Positions 15,564 to 25,758 of a stretch of DNA of 34,076 bases are shown here, piece after piece. Position 1 is the first letter of the stretch, and each line of letters begins with the position of its first letter. A program made the translations under genes and the position numbers. The stretch comes from CAUZSH01 sp963582935 (lineage in GTDB: Bacteria; Pseudomonadota; Gammaproteobacteria; Francisellales; Francisellaceae), in contig CAUZSH010000012.1 in assembly GCA_963582935.1 (NCBI GenBank), forward strand, positions 1-34,076, given 5' to 3'. The notes below the pieces were generated by a model that was not told where the DNA came from, did not search any database, and saw nothing but the letters and a program-made list of their open reading frames with translations.

Positions 15564-15569
15564 TATACT
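15564..15569 (+). promoter_or_regulatory. Possible -10 box of the maf-rng-yhdP operon
   Basis: TATACT lies 20 bp before the maf ATG. No acceptable -35 is found at 16-18 bp, so this is a weak prediction. Confidence 0.3.
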
Positions 15570-15588
15570 GGCCCATCATAATTCTTTG

Positions 15589-16188
15589 ATGAGACTCCCT
15601 TCTGTGTTTGATTTATACCTTGCTTCCCAATCGCCTCGTAGGGCAGAATTATTATCGCAATTATCTATCCGTTATAAGCAGTTTTCCGTTGATGTGAATG
15701 AGGAAATCCATATTGGCGAGAAACCTGATGATTATATTTCCCGTGTGACCTTAGAAAAACTAAAAGCCGCTTTCCACAAAGTAGGGGATAACGTTCCTGT
15801 ATTGGTTGCCGATACGATTGTTGTTGCGGATGATATTATCATGGGGAAACCAGCTTCATTAGCTAAATCAAAGCAGATGTTGCGCTTGCTTTCAGGGCGT
15901 TGGCATAAAGTTTACACCATGATAGCCGTTGCCTTTGAGGGGCACATCTACCAAGATAGGCAAGTTAGTGAAGTTAAATTTCGAGATATATCGGATGCGG
16001 AAATTCATCGCTATTGGGCATCTGGTGAGCCAGAAGATAAAGCGGGTAGTTATGGTATTCAAGGATTAGGTGCCATTTTTGTAGAAACGTTCCGTGGAAG
16101 TTATACGGGAATTATGGGCTTACCTCATTTTGAAACAGCAAAATTATTAGAGAAGTGTGGAATTGAAATATTAAGACAAAGGGTATAG
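15589..16188 (+). CDS. maf: Maf-family nucleoside triphosphate pyrophosphatase (YhdE-like)
   Basis: Maf proteins hydrolyse non-canonical or excess nucleoside triphosphates. The YhdE branch acts on dTTP, UTP and modified pyrimidine nucleotides. Family motifs are LYLASQSPRRAELLSQL, VADTIVVADD with the catalytic aspartate in the ADT motif, GKPASLAKSKQMLRLLSGRWHKVYT and DKAGSYGIQGLGAIFVE. The open frame begins with a TTG at 15586, immediately followed by the ATG used here, and neither has a good ribosome site. The product is 199 residues. It is the first gene of a tight cluster with rng (2-bp gap) and yhdP, the same order as E. coli yhdE-rng-yhdP, which supports the YhdE branch. Confidence 0.92.
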   Translation: MRLPSVFDLYLASQSPRRAELLSQLSIRYKQFSVDVNEEIHIGEKPDDYISRVTLEKLKAAFHKVGDNVPVLVADTIVVADDIIMGKPASLAKSKQMLRLLSGRWHKVYTMIAVAFEGHIYQDRQVSEVKFRDISDAEIHRYWASGEPEDKAGSYGIQGLGAIFVETFRGSYTGIMGLPHFETAKLLEKCGIEILRQRV

Positions 16189-16190
16189 TT

Positions 16191-17678
16191 ATGGAACATA
16201 GGGTTAAAACTGAAATTTTAATGAATGTTGCCACACACGAAACAAGAGTGACAATTATAGAAGATGGTGTTTTCCAAGAAGTGCATTTTGAACGCGCGAA
16301 CCAGCGTGGCATCGTAGGAAATATTTATAAGGGAAAAGTATTGCGCGTATTGCCAGGGATGCAAGCCGCTTTTATTGATATTGGTTTAGAGCGAGCAGGA
16401 TTTCTACATGTTTCAGATGTCATGCCTCATTTTAATGAGAAAAATGAGCCTATTGACCTAAATAGTGCGGCAGCAGATGTGCGCAAATGGTTGAAAGAGG
16501 GGCAAGAAATTTTAGTTCAAGTGCTTAAAGATCCGCTTGGTACAAAAGGCGCACGTTTAAGTGGGCACGCATCGCTTGCTTCTCGTTATTTGGTGCATAT
16601 GCCAGATATGGATCACGTGGGTATTTCATTGCGAATAGAAGATGAGATGGAAAGAGAGCGTTTACAAACTGAAATGAAAAGCGCGCTAGAGAGTGAAGCG
16701 CCTCGTGGCTTTATTGTTCGTACGGTTGCTGAAGGAGTTCAGGCAGAAGCATTAAAACGTGATGTGCAATTTTTGATACGGCTATGGCAAGATGTATTGG
16801 ATTCCAGCCATTCAAGTGCTTGCCCTAGTGTGGTTTATGAGGACTTACGACTCCATACTCGGACATTGAGAGATTTTGTCAATGATCAGGTCGATAAAAT
16901 TCGGATTGATAACCTGGATACATTTAGCGAACTATGTGGCTTTGCTGATAAGTTTGTGCCTGGGGTGCGGGAACGGCTAGATTATTATGAAGGTGAAAAT
17001 CCTATTTTTGACATGTATGGGGTTGAAGAGGCGTTGTCGAAAGCAATCGAACGGCGTGTGCCATTAAAATCGGGCGGTTATTTGATTGTTGATCAAACAG
17101 AAGCGATGACCACAATAGATATCAATACCGGCGCCTATGTAGGATTGATTAACCTAGAAGAGACCATTTTTAAAACGAATCTGGAAGCGGCGAAAGCAAT
17201 TGGGCGGGAGCTGAGGCTTCGCAACTTGGGGGGCATTATCATTCTCGATTTTATTGATATGAATGATGAGGAACATAAAACACTTGTCAGGCAAACTTTA
17301 TTGCAAGTACTTGGTCGAGATTACGCTAGAACAAATATTTCAGAATTTACAGATCTTGGTTTGATTGAAATGACACGCAAACGGACGCAGGAAAGCTTAA
17401 CACAATTCTTATGTGAACCTTGCCAACATTGTCATGGGAAAGGGATGGTTAAGTCTGTTCAAACGATTTGTTATGAAATATTTAGGGAGTTGCAGCGAGA
17501 GTCTGGCGCCTGTGCTTCGGATGGTTTTTTATTGGTTGCCTCACATAAAATAGTGGATGCACTCATGAATGATGAATCCTCAGGGTTGGGTGAGTTAGAA
17601 GTTAGTATTGGGAGGCCTATTAAATTACAAGCAGAAATGAGCTATCCTCAAGAAATGTACGATCTTATCTTAATGTAA
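16191..17678 (+). CDS. rng: Ribonuclease G
   Basis: RNase G is an RNase E-type endonuclease that trims the 5' end of 16S rRNA and degrades some mRNAs. The 495-residue protein matches E. coli RNase G (489). It has the S1-like segment (RGIVGNIYKGKVLRVLPGMQ, then AAFIDIGLERAGFLH), PLGTKGARLS, the 5' sensor region, and the DNase I-like catalytic region KSGGYLIVDQTEAMTTIDIN and GGIIILDFIDMND with the metal-binding aspartates. The zinc-link cysteines are C408, C411 and C414 (CEPCQHCHGKG). It lacks the long C-terminal scaffold of RNase E, so it is the G form. It is packed between maf and yhdP with gaps of 2 and 3 bp. Confidence 0.95.
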   Translation: MEHRVKTEILMNVATHETRVTIIEDGVFQEVHFERANQRGIVGNIYKGKVLRVLPGMQAAFIDIGLERAGFLHVSDVMPHFNEKNEPIDLNSAAADVRKWLKEGQEILVQVLKDPLGTKGARLSGHASLASRYLVHMPDMDHVGISLRIEDEMERERLQTEMKSALESEAPRGFIVRTVAEGVQAEALKRDVQFLIRLWQDVLDSSHSSACPSVVYEDLRLHTRTLRDFVNDQVDKIRIDNLDTFSELCGFADKFVPGVRERLDYYEGENPIFDMYGVEEALSKAIERRVPLKSGGYLIVDQTEAMTTIDINTGAYVGLINLEETIFKTNLEAAKAIGRELRLRNLGGIIILDFIDMNDEEHKTLVRQTLLQVLGRDYARTNISEFTDLGLIEMTRKRTQESLTQFLCEPCQHCHGKGMVKSVQTICYEIFRELQRESGACASDGFLLVASHKIVDALMNDESSGLGELEVSIGRPIKLQAEMSYPQEMYDLILM

Positions 17679-17681
17679 TTC

Positions 17682-20600
17682 ATGTTTATCCGCTGGCGTT
17701 TGATTATTGCATGGAGTTTAGTGCTTTTTAGCGCCTTTATTATATTTGTAGCAATTGGCGCTTATTCTATTGCGACGTTATTGCCAGAGTATCGCCATAA
17801 GGTGGAGGCGGAGCTCGCATATCTGACGGACTCAAAGGTTAGCTTTGAGACGAGCACAGTAAAATGGGAAGAAATGACACCAGTGTTGACGATCACTCAT
17901 TTTAAGCTTCAGAAGCCAGATGGCGGTGTTTCAGTAAAAATTTCAAAAATACAATTAGAATTGAGTTTGTGGAAATCATTGCTTAGCTGGCGACCGAGTG
18001 CGAATAGTGTTGTTGTGGATGGATTAAAGGTTCGTGCAAAAGGAACAGAGAATAAATTTGACTGGACACCATTGCTGACGTTAAGAAAGAGCGTTGTTCA
18101 AGATGTTTTAACGCGTAGTTATACTTGGTTGGCATCTCAGGAAAAAATTAAGATAAATCATGCAATGCTCACCTTGGATATGCAGAAGGGCGGCTCTATC
18201 TCGGTGCCATTTACGTTGGATTGGCAACAAGATAAAACGGCACGATACGGGTATGCTCATTATACCTTAACCGCAAAAGCGCAGGTTGAAAATAACGCAA
18301 AAAATAGTACCTCATTAACAGTAAATATAAATAAGCCAGGATTTTTTTCAAAACCTAAAGTCAATGTTCGCTTGAACTATATGTTGCAGGGGAGAAGTGG
18401 CGCGGTAAAATTACCTCAGGCTCTTGAAGATGAATCTATCCAATATACTTATAATGGCATTCATGGTGTAATTTATTCACAATTTGATTTATATGATTTT
18501 TCAGGCATAAATGCAAATATAGATGTCAAAGATTTTATTGTTTCACGTGAGAAGAAGCGGGATGACCTTGCTTTTGATTCATTTAAACTTAAGGCAACTT
18601 GGTTGCTACTAAGGGATGGTTGGTCGGCGCATGTTTTTCCTGAAATCAAAGATGATCATGGTCGACAATATATTTTTAAAGATGTTGGGGCTGCATCTTT
18701 ATCCTCTCATGATGGGCAGAGTATTAAGCTTCATGCGGGCCTTTTAGACCTGAGGTTTTTCTCTCGTATTAAGAATATGTTGTTTGCGCCTGGCTACAAA
18801 GATGGGACGGATTCGTTTAAAGAACAATTTTATTTGAGCCAGTTTAGTGGACTGTTGCAACATGTGAAATTTTCATTCAAACTTAAAAATGATCGAGATG
18901 AACTATATCAACTATCCTCGGAATTTAAAGATGTTTCATGGTTAGATCATGATGGGAAGCCTATTTTGAAAGGTTTGGCAGGACAGTTCAAAATAGCGCC
19001 GGAACGAGGTTCGTTGTCCTTCAACGCGAAAGATTTTATATTAGGTGAGAATGCCGTTTTTGAGAAAGGTTGGCCGGCGTTAAAAATAGATGGGGGGTTG
19101 CAGTGGACGCAAGAGCGGAGTCAATGGCTTGTCAATGTCCGTGACTTGAAACTCTCAAATAAAGATATTGATTTCCAGGTAAATGGGAATTTGAATATTC
19201 CATCGGAACATCTTAAAAAAACAAAAGTAAACATAACCTCATCTCTAAAGGGAGAAAATGTTGGGAAACTTTATGCGAGATTTTTACCAAGGTCTGAGTT
19301 AAAACCAAAGCTTTACACATGGCTGGTGAAGAATATCATTTCGGTTGAGAAGCTTACAGCGACAATGAAGATGATAGGTGTTCTGGATGACTTTCTTTAT
19401 GATAGCCCAGATAGTGAATTTAGCATTCATGGTAAAGTAAAAAATGCATCCATCACCCCGGATGTTGGTTGGCCACTGATTTCTGAGATTAATGGTGAAG
19501 TGAATTTTGATGGCCCTCGATTTACGGCGATTGTGAATCATGCCAAAACAATGGGCATTACGCTCCATAATGGGGAGGTAGTGGTGCCCAATATTGCAGC
19601 AGGAGAGCCATCATATATCGGGATTAAAACCACAGGGGAGGCGAACGGAAATCAAGGTATTGAGTATGCTTTGCATTCTCCTTTAAGTAAAGAGTTACCC
19701 CAATTTCTAAAATACATGACTTATTCTGGGAAAACAAAGTTGGGTTTAAATCTTAAATTCCCTTTGGATCAGCCAGAAGCAAAGGATGAAGTGAATGGGT
19801 TTGTGCAATTTGAGAAGGGTATGATTTACTTCAAACCTTTGGATATTTCACTGTACAACATTAATAGTGATATTATTTTTGATAAGGATGACTTCGAAAT
19901 TAAAAATCTAACAGGATGGTTTGATCAACAGGCTTTTGTGTCCGTAAAGTCCACACAGCACTTACGTAAAATGATTAGGCATAATGATGAGCATTTAAAG
20001 ATAGAGGGAATGATGCCCGCATCGCTCTTTAATAAGTGGATGTCTAAGTCATATCAAGGGCTGTTATCAGGTTATACCGCTTTTAAAGCAGACGTGGACT
20101 TACAGCCAGAAATTAGCTCAGTATTGTTGACATCAGACTTATATGGTTTACAGAGTGCATACCCTTACCCATTTTCTAAAAATAAATACCAGATTTTACC
20201 TTTTAAATTACATGCCCAAAGGAATGGCGACAAGCTTAAATTAACAACGACATTAGGTGATAGAGTCAACGTGGGGCTTAGCTCGCAGCTGGATCAAAGT
20301 GCCCAATTAGATTTGCGGGCTTTAATGATTAATGCAAATCTGAATCATCTTAATGTGGAGCATTGGCTCGCATTTTTGACCGGCGATGTGAAGAGGCAGC
20401 GTGGAATTAATTACGCTAACGTTTTTCCTGTAGGTCAAAGTCTTCTTGAGCAAACAGATAGGAAAAATATATTGGCGACCTGTATTCCTATGCGTCTGCC
20501 TTATGATTGCCTTTTTAGAAAGCAAATCGCAACTTATGCCCCAAGCATTTCGATGAAGGTTAAGCAACTAAGTGGCTGGGGTATTTCTTGGAAAGATGTT

Positions 20601-21587
20601 GATATTGACAGTCACCAAACACCTGAAAATTGGCAGCTTACGTTGCATGCAAAAAATGCAGCAGATGGCGCGCTTATTATGCCATATAATGTAAGTCAAC
20701 CTTGGAACGTAAATTATAAGCTTTTGGATTTATCAGATATAAAGAGCGGAGGTTTTGGACGGTTTGATATGAGCGCATTACAGCTGGCGAATCTGCCAGC
20801 CGTTAACATGAGTATTGAAAATTTGCAACTAGGAAAATTAAAGGCGGAGCATTTTCAAGTTGCGTTGAAGCCTATGCGTCTTGGTGTCGAAATCCCAGCG
20901 TTTATGTTTAGTGAAAAAGGAACGATTTTTTTAGGGGCAGCGAAAGCATATGGATATCACAATAATGTTGAGGTGAATGTGAGTGCAACTTCCTCTAATT
21001 GGGGCGATTTTATCGATAGTCTTGGTTATCAAAACTATATGGTAGATGGTAGTGGTGCACTCTCGGCAAAGCTTTCTTGGGACAAAACGCTGCTGCCGCA
21101 AATAGACAGGCTTGATGGTTCATTTATGTTTAATATCAAAGATGGTGTAATTGAAAAAATCAAACCTGGTGTGGCAAAACTTATTGGGGTTTTTAGTGTT
21201 GAATCCTATATCGGTGGACTATTTAACTTAAAAACATCTCTTTCTTCCACGGGTCTATTTTTTAACAAATTATTGGGCAATTATAAAATGCATGATGGTA
21301 TTGCGAAAACCTCCCCGCAGGTTCAGGTATTTGGACCTAGCTTTGACCTCTTAATGAATGGTGAAATCAATTTTAAAGACCAAGAAATTGATCAAGAGGT
21401 AAAAGTACAGCCACATTTCTCGGGCAGCATGGCAGTTGCAGCAGGTTTTGTGGGCGGTCCGCTTGTGGGGGTGGTGACATTTATGGCAGACAAGTTAATC
21501 GGCAGTACGCTTTTAGCAGATAAAGGTTTGGTTGATTTTAGAGTATCTGGGGCATGGGGGAAACCTAAGATAGAGGTCATAGAGTAG
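17682..21587 (+). CDS. yhdP: YhdP-type AsmA-like envelope protein (TIGR02099)
   Basis: This 1,301-residue protein has one N-terminal membrane anchor (about residues 8-32) followed by a very long periplasmic beta-rich region, the build of AsmA-like bridge proteins. In E. coli, YhdP (1,266 residues) helps move phospholipids to the outer membrane with TamB and YdbH. Sequence cues are the GAYSIATLLPEYRHKVEAEL start, repeated beta-strand segments, and the C-terminal part with LDGSFMFNIKDGVIEKIKPG, then LIGVFSVES and VAAGFVGGPLVGV. The order maf-rng-yhdP is the same as in E. coli, with only 3 bp between rng and this gene. No frameshift or internal stop is seen. tldD does not follow; alaS is downstream instead. 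Confidence 0.93.
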   Translation: MFIRWRLIIAWSLVLFSAFIIFVAIGAYSIATLLPEYRHKVEAELAYLTDSKVSFETSTVKWEEMTPVLTITHFKLQKPDGGVSVKISKIQLELSLWKSLLSWRPSANSVVVDGLKVRAKGTENKFDWTPLLTLRKSVVQDVLTRSYTWLASQEKIKINHAMLTLDMQKGGSISVPFTLDWQQDKTARYGYAHYTLTAKAQVENNAKNSTSLTVNINKPGFFSKPKVNVRLNYMLQGRSGAVKLPQALEDESIQYTYNGIHGVIYSQFDLYDFSGINANIDVKDFIVSREKKRDDLAFDSFKLKATWLLLRDGWSAHVFPEIKDDHGRQYIFKDVGAASLSSHDGQSIKLHAGLLDLRFFSRIKNMLFAPGYKDGTDSFKEQFYLSQFSGLLQHVKFSFKLKNDRDELYQLSSEFKDVSWLDHDGKPILKGLAGQFKIAPERGSLSFNAKDFILGENAVFEKGWPALKIDGGLQWTQERSQWLVNVRDLKLSNKDIDFQVNGNLNIPSEHLKKTKVNITSSLKGENVGKLYARFLPRSELKPKLYTWLVKNIISVEKLTATMKMIGVLDDFLYDSPDSEFSIHGKVKNASITPDVGWPLISEINGEVNFDGPRFTAIVNHAKTMGITLHNGEVVVPNIAAGEPSYIGIKTTGEANGNQGIEYALHSPLSKELPQFLKYMTYSGKTKLGLNLKFPLDQPEAKDEVNGFVQFEKGMIYFKPLDISLYNINSDIIFDKDDFEIKNLTGWFDQQAFVSVKSTQHLRKMIRHNDEHLKIEGMMPASLFNKWMSKSYQGLLSGYTAFKADVDLQPEISSVLLTSDLYGLQSAYPYPFSKNKYQILPFKLHAQRNGDKLKLTTTLGDRVNVGLSSQLDQSAQLDLRALMINANLNHLNVEHWLAFLTGDVKRQRGINYANVFPVGQSLLEQTDRKNILATCIPMRLPYDCLFRKQIATYAPSISMKVKQLSGWGISWKDVDIDSHQTPENWQLTLHAKNAADGALIMPYNVSQPWNVNYKLLDLSDIKSGGFGRFDMSALQLANLPAVNMSIENLQLGKLKAEHFQVALKPMRLGVEIPAFMFSEKGTIFLGAAKAYGYHNNVEVNVSATSSNWGDFIDSLGYQNYMVDGSGALSAKLSWDKTLLPQIDRLDGSFMFNIKDGVIEKIKPGVAKLIGVFSVESYIGGLFNLKTSLSSTGLFFNKLLGNYKMHDGIAKTSPQVQVFGPSFDLLMNGEINFKDQEIDQEVKVQPHFSGSMAVAAGFVGGPLVGVVTFMADKLIGSTLLADKGLVDFRVSGAWGKPKIEVIE

Positions 21588-21636
21588 TGAGCAAACCTAC
21601 GGCAATATAAAGTCGAAACTTTGAGCGGGCTATGTA

Positions 21637-21665
21637 TGGAAAAAGTCGCTATATTCGTTTATTAT
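21637..21665 (+). promoter_or_regulatory. Possible promoter of alaS
   Basis: TGGAAA (21637-21642, 4 of 6) is spaced 17 bp from TATTAT (21660-21665, 5 of 6). It lies in the 110-bp gap between yhdP and alaS. The match is modest. No T-box or other leader structure was found. Confidence 0.3.
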
Positions 21666-21697
21666 TCTAGCTGTTAAAGGAATTAGGACGCATTAAA

Positions 21698-24304
21698 ATG
21701 AAGACTAACCAAGTTAGGAAATTATTCAAAGATTATTTTATTTCTAAAGGGCATGCCTCGGTTGCCAGTAGCTCGCTAATTCCATCAGATGACCCAACAT
21801 TACTTTTTACCAATGCGGGAATGGTGCAATTTAAAAATGTTTTTCTGGGTACGGATAAGCGTGATTATGCAAGAGCCGTAACGGTTCAAAAATGTATTCG
21901 GGCAGGCGGCAAGCATAATGATTTGGAAAATGTGGGGTATACTGCGCGTCACCACACTTTTTTTGAGATGTTAGGAAATTTTAGTTTTGGCAATTATTTT
22001 AAACGTGATGCGATTCTTTATGCGTGGGAATTTTTGACAGAGGTTGTGAAGCTCCCAAAAGAAAAATTATGGATAAGTGTTTTTGCGGGAGACTCTGAAA
22101 CAGAGAAATTATGGATTAATGAAATTGGGGTTGATCCAAAGCGTATTTCTAGAATTGGTGCGAAAGATAATTTTTGGTCTATGGGTGATATAGGTCCTTG
22201 TGGACCTTGCACGGAAATATTTTATGATCATGGTGAGGGTGTCGCAGGTGGTCCTCCAGGTTCACCTGATGAAGATGGTGATCGCTATATCGAGATATGG
22301 AATGTTGTGTTTATGCAACATAATCGTCAGGCGGATGAGACACTTGAAGATCTTCCAAATCCCTCTGTGGATACGGGTATGGGATTGGAGCGTATTGCTG
22401 CGATTTTACAAGGCGTACACAATAATTATGATATTGATTTATTCCAAACCTTGATCAAGGAAGCCACTAAAATTTTAGAAGTGGATGACTTATCTCATGC
22501 TTCTTTAAAAGTAATTGCGGATCATATTCGCTCGTGTTCCTTTTTAATTGCCGATGGCATTATGCCGTCGAATGAAGGACGTGGATATGTGCTCAGACGT
22601 ATTATTCGGCGTGCAGCCAGACATGGATTTCAGTTGGGTGCAAAAGCACATTTTTTCCATAAGTTAGTGCCTGTGTTGGTTTCAGAAATGGGAGATGCTT
22701 ACCCTGAGCTGGTGGAGAACAAGGAAAAAATTATCGCAGCGTTAAAACGTGAAGAAGCACGGTTTTCTAAAACATTAGATATCGGTATGAAGTTATTTGA
22801 ACAGAACCTTGACCAAATTGTGGAGAAAGAAATTCCAGGAGACTTGGCTTTTAAGTTGTATGATACTTATGGTTTCCCCTTTGATTTAACGGCTGATGTC
22901 GCACGTGAGAAAGGATTAACCGTGGATGAGGCGGGTTTTAATAAGTGTATGGAAGCGCAACGCAATCGCGCTAAATCAGCCAGTCAATTTTCAATAGATT
23001 ATAATGACGTGTTAAATTCTGAAAGTAAGACTGAATTCTTAGGGTATAGCGCAGGTACAACTGAGTCAAAAATCCTTGAGCTATACAAAGACGGTCAACC
23101 TGTAGCTGAATTGAAAATGGGTGAAGAGGGCATCATTGTGTTAAATGAAACGCCATTCTATGCCGAGTCAGGGGGGCAGGTGAGCGATCATGGCGTAATT
23201 GAAACTTTTGGCTCCAAATTTGATGTGTATGATGTGCAAAAAAATAATCAAGCCGTGTTTCATTATGGAAAAGTGGTTGCAGGTGAATTGGCTATTTCAG
23301 ATGAAGTGACGGCAATGATTGAGTTGGCACGCCGAGAAGAAGTGGCGCACAATCATTCGGCAACACATTTACTGCATGCAGCTCTCCGACAGGTGCTGGG
23401 TGAGCATGTTGAGCAAAAAGGTTCACATGTGGATGATGACAGATTGCGTTTTGACTTTACGCATTTGCAAGCGGTGACTGAAATAGAGTTGTCGCAAGTA
23501 GAAAGACTGGTGAACCAACAAATTAGAAATAACTTTGTGGTTGAAACGATTGTGACCACACCAGAGCAGGCAACCGAAATGGGTGCAATGGCGCTGTTTG
23601 GGGAAAAGTACGGTGAGATGGTGCGCGTGTTACGTATGGGAGATTTTTCGATTGAATTATGTGGTGGTACGCATGTTCGCCAAACTGGTGATATTGGGTA
23701 TTTTAGGATGACTTCTGAAACGGGCATTGCTTCGGGTATTCGACGTATTGAGGCGGTTACGGGTAACAAAGCAGAAAAATTTGCACTTAATAAAGAAGCA
23801 ACCTTAAAACAAATGATATCATTACTTAAGGCAACCTCTTCAACAACGATAGATAAACTGGAAAAGCTAATTGCTATGAGTAAAGGGCAAGAAAAGGAAA
23901 TTTCACGCCTAAAAACGCAAATAGCATCAGGCATTTCTCATAGTGCTTCGCAAGATGTCATGAAGAAAATTGGCAATGTGTTGGTGTATGCAAAAGTCAT
24001 GCCAGAAGTGGATATGAAAATTATGCGTGAACACATTGACCAGCTAAAATCCAAACATAATAATATTATCATCATCTTGGGAACGGCAAATGATGGAAAA
24101 GTGCAGTTAGCAGCAGGTGTTTCTAAAGCTATTTCTGGAAATTATAAGGCTGGCGTTTTAATTAACTATGTTGCAAAACAGGTTGGTGGGAAGGGTGGTG
24201 GTCGCCCCGATATGGCGCAAGCAGGTGGCACGGATCCTGAAAAACTTGATGAGGCCATTGAAAGTGCTTATCAATGGGTAGAAAATCAGTTGGTTATATC
24301 ATAG
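21698..24304 (+). CDS. alaS: Alanyl-tRNA synthetase
   Basis: AlaRS charges tRNA-Ala and hydrolyses mischarged Ser- and Gly-tRNA-Ala. The 868-residue protein (E. coli 876) has the class II catalytic core (LFTNAGMVQFKNVFLG, RHHTFFEMLGNFSFG, GPCGPCTEIFYDHG, DTGMGLERIAAILQG). It has the editing domain zinc motifs HNHSATHLLH (from about residue 550) and CGGTHVRQTGDIG (from about 655). The C-terminal C-Ala domain carries GGKGGGRPDMAQAGG (about 829-843). AGGA lies 9 bases before the ATG. It is complete, with no sign of a frameshift. It is not followed by recA or csrA regulators, as it is in some gammaproteobacteria, but by tolC. Confidence 0.97.
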   Translation: MKTNQVRKLFKDYFISKGHASVASSSLIPSDDPTLLFTNAGMVQFKNVFLGTDKRDYARAVTVQKCIRAGGKHNDLENVGYTARHHTFFEMLGNFSFGNYFKRDAILYAWEFLTEVVKLPKEKLWISVFAGDSETEKLWINEIGVDPKRISRIGAKDNFWSMGDIGPCGPCTEIFYDHGEGVAGGPPGSPDEDGDRYIEIWNVVFMQHNRQADETLEDLPNPSVDTGMGLERIAAILQGVHNNYDIDLFQTLIKEATKILEVDDLSHASLKVIADHIRSCSFLIADGIMPSNEGRGYVLRRIIRRAARHGFQLGAKAHFFHKLVPVLVSEMGDAYPELVENKEKIIAALKREEARFSKTLDIGMKLFEQNLDQIVEKEIPGDLAFKLYDTYGFPFDLTADVAREKGLTVDEAGFNKCMEAQRNRAKSASQFSIDYNDVLNSESKTEFLGYSAGTTESKILELYKDGQPVAELKMGEEGIIVLNETPFYAESGGQVSDHGVIETFGSKFDVYDVQKNNQAVFHYGKVVAGELAISDEVTAMIELARREEVAHNHSATHLLHAALRQVLGEHVEQKGSHVDDDRLRFDFTHLQAVTEIELSQVERLVNQQIRNNFVVETIVTTPEQATEMGAMALFGEKYGEMVRVLRMGDFSIELCGGTHVRQTGDIGYFRMTSETGIASGIRRIEAVTGNKAEKFALNKEATLKQMISLLKATSSTTIDKLEKLIAMSKGQEKEISRLKTQIASGISHSASQDVMKKIGNVLVYAKVMPEVDMKIMREHIDQLKSKHNNIIIILGTANDGKVQLAAGVSKAISGNYKAGVLINYVAKQVGGKGGGRPDMAQAGGTDPEKLDEAIESAYQWVENQLVIS

Positions 24305-24318
24305 TTTTGCGTAAACTT

Positions 24319-24327
24319 TGCTATACT
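24319..24327 (+). promoter_or_regulatory. Extended -10 promoter of tolC
   Basis: TG-C-TATACT is an extended -10 element, located 15 bp after the alaS stop and about 25 bp before the tolC start. No -35 at 17 bp matches, as is usual for extended -10 promoters. It suggests tolC and the aminopeptidase gene are transcribed separately from alaS. Confidence 0.5.
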
Positions 24328-24351
24328 CTGCAATAGTCGGCTAATGTGGGT

Positions 24352-25722
24352 ATGAAAATGAAATTTAAGTCTAAGGTATTGTTATTACTGTTGATGGGGA
24401 GCACCACGGTTGTGCCATCCTATGCATTGACTACTTCAACAACCAGTAAAGACTTGATAGAGGTTTACCAAGAAGCCATAAATAATTCTCCATTATTAAA
24501 ATCCCAAGAAGCAACGATGAGCGCAACCAGTGAGATCGTGGGCGTCAGTCTTGGGGAAGCATTGCCTAATGTGGCTGTGGTCGGTTCTCTCAGTGTGACC
24601 AATGCGGACTCAGGTGGTGGTGCGGCTGGAAATGTTTCAGGTTCGTTCAAAACGGGAAGCCTAAACCTTGTTTTGAATCAGCAAATTTTCAATTATGCTG
24701 TTTTCACTGGGTATCAATACTCTAGACAGGTGGCAGCACAAGCAGGAGCAGCTTACCAAGGACAGCAGCAAAGCTTTATTCTACAAGTGGCGGAAGCCTA
24801 TTTTAATATTCTTTTAGCAGAAGATAACGTTTCTTTCTCGGAAGCAAATTTAAAATCCTCAAAAAGTACATTAGATCGCACACAATTAATGTTTAATAAT
24901 GGTATGTCAACGGATGCCGATGTTAAACAGGCAGAAGCCACATTCTATACCGCACAAGCGACATTGATCCAAGATAAGAATACGTTAAAAGTAAATCATT
25001 ATGATTTGTATTCTTTGACGGGGGTACTACAAGAGAGCTTTGCGCCTTTGCGTGATAATGTTTCTTACGTGGATCCGACACCAAATGATGTTAGTAGCTG
25101 GATTGCTTTGGCAAAAAAACATAACTATGATTTAATCGCTCAAAGGTATGCAACTGAGGCGAATTATTCATTGGTTGGCGTGGCAAATAGTTTATTTCTA
25201 CCAAGTTTATCTTTGACGGCAAGTTATACTATTGCTAATAATGTGGGTAATGATGCGATTATTGCTGCAACGGGCATTACGCCTAATCATACTCGAAGCG
25301 GTTATGTCGGGTTGAATTTAACGTGGAATATCTTTAATGGCGGCACAGATTTTGCTACAAAGATTCAAGCGGCAAAGAATTATGAAGCGCAACAGTACAC
25401 GACCATTGATGCGACTCGCTCGCTTGAGCAAACAACCAGTAATGATTTTAATAATGTGATTTCATTTGTTAATCAAGTACAGGCCCTTACACAATCCGTT
25501 AAGGCTTCAAAATTATCTTATGAACAGTTCTTGGAGCAATATAAAGTCGGAACGGCAACGGTGACAGATGTATTGGATCAGCAAAAATTATTATTCCAAG
25601 CAATGACAAACCTAGCCTCTGCAAAATACAGCTATATTATTGCCGTGTTACAGCTTAAATATGATGCAGGTACCATATCTGTTCAAGACATCAATCATTT
25701 TAATGGTTGGCTTAAAGGCTAA
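24352..25722 (+). CDS. tolC: TolC-family outer membrane efflux channel
   Basis: TolC trimers form the outer membrane exit duct for drug efflux pumps and type I secretion. The protein has a lysine-rich signal peptide ending near SYA (about residue 26 of this start). The mature part has the two tandem helical-barrel halves: LIEVYQEAINNSPLLKSQ early in the first and a second half from about residue 255. Further markers are EAYFNILLAEDNVSFSEANL, LVLNQQIFNYA and YKVGTATVTDVLDQQKLLF. The open frame opens at a GTG at 24346. ATG 24352 is used here, and ATG 24358 is equally possible because there is no clear ribosome site. It is shorter at the C-terminus than E. coli TolC. No pump or adaptor gene is adjacent, so it is probably a shared, general channel. 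Confidence 0.92.
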   Translation: MKMKFKSKVLLLLLMGSTTVVPSYALTTSTTSKDLIEVYQEAINNSPLLKSQEATMSATSEIVGVSLGEALPNVAVVGSLSVTNADSGGGAAGNVSGSFKTGSLNLVLNQQIFNYAVFTGYQYSRQVAAQAGAAYQGQQQSFILQVAEAYFNILLAEDNVSFSEANLKSSKSTLDRTQLMFNNGMSTDADVKQAEATFYTAQATLIQDKNTLKVNHYDLYSLTGVLQESFAPLRDNVSYVDPTPNDVSSWIALAKKHNYDLIAQRYATEANYSLVGVANSLFLPSLSLTASYTIANNVGNDAIIAATGITPNHTRSGYVGLNLTWNIFNGGTDFATKIQAAKNYEAQQYTTIDATRSLEQTTSNDFNNVISFVNQVQALTQSVKASKLSYEQFLEQYKVGTATVTDVLDQQKLLFQAMTNLASAKYSYIIAVLQLKYDAGTISVQDINHFNGWLKG

Positions 25723-25758
25723 GCGTTAGAGCCTATTTCTATATCAAGGAGTTTTATT

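Noticed and set aside
21588..21697. T-box or other leader riboswitch before alaS
   Set aside because: No T-box motif (TGGNACCGCG) or long structured leader is seen in the 110-bp gap; trpS was checked likewise.
23353..23934. 193-codon open frame antisense to alaS
   Set aside because: It is the shadow of the alaS editing domain, with no ribosome site or recognisable protein.
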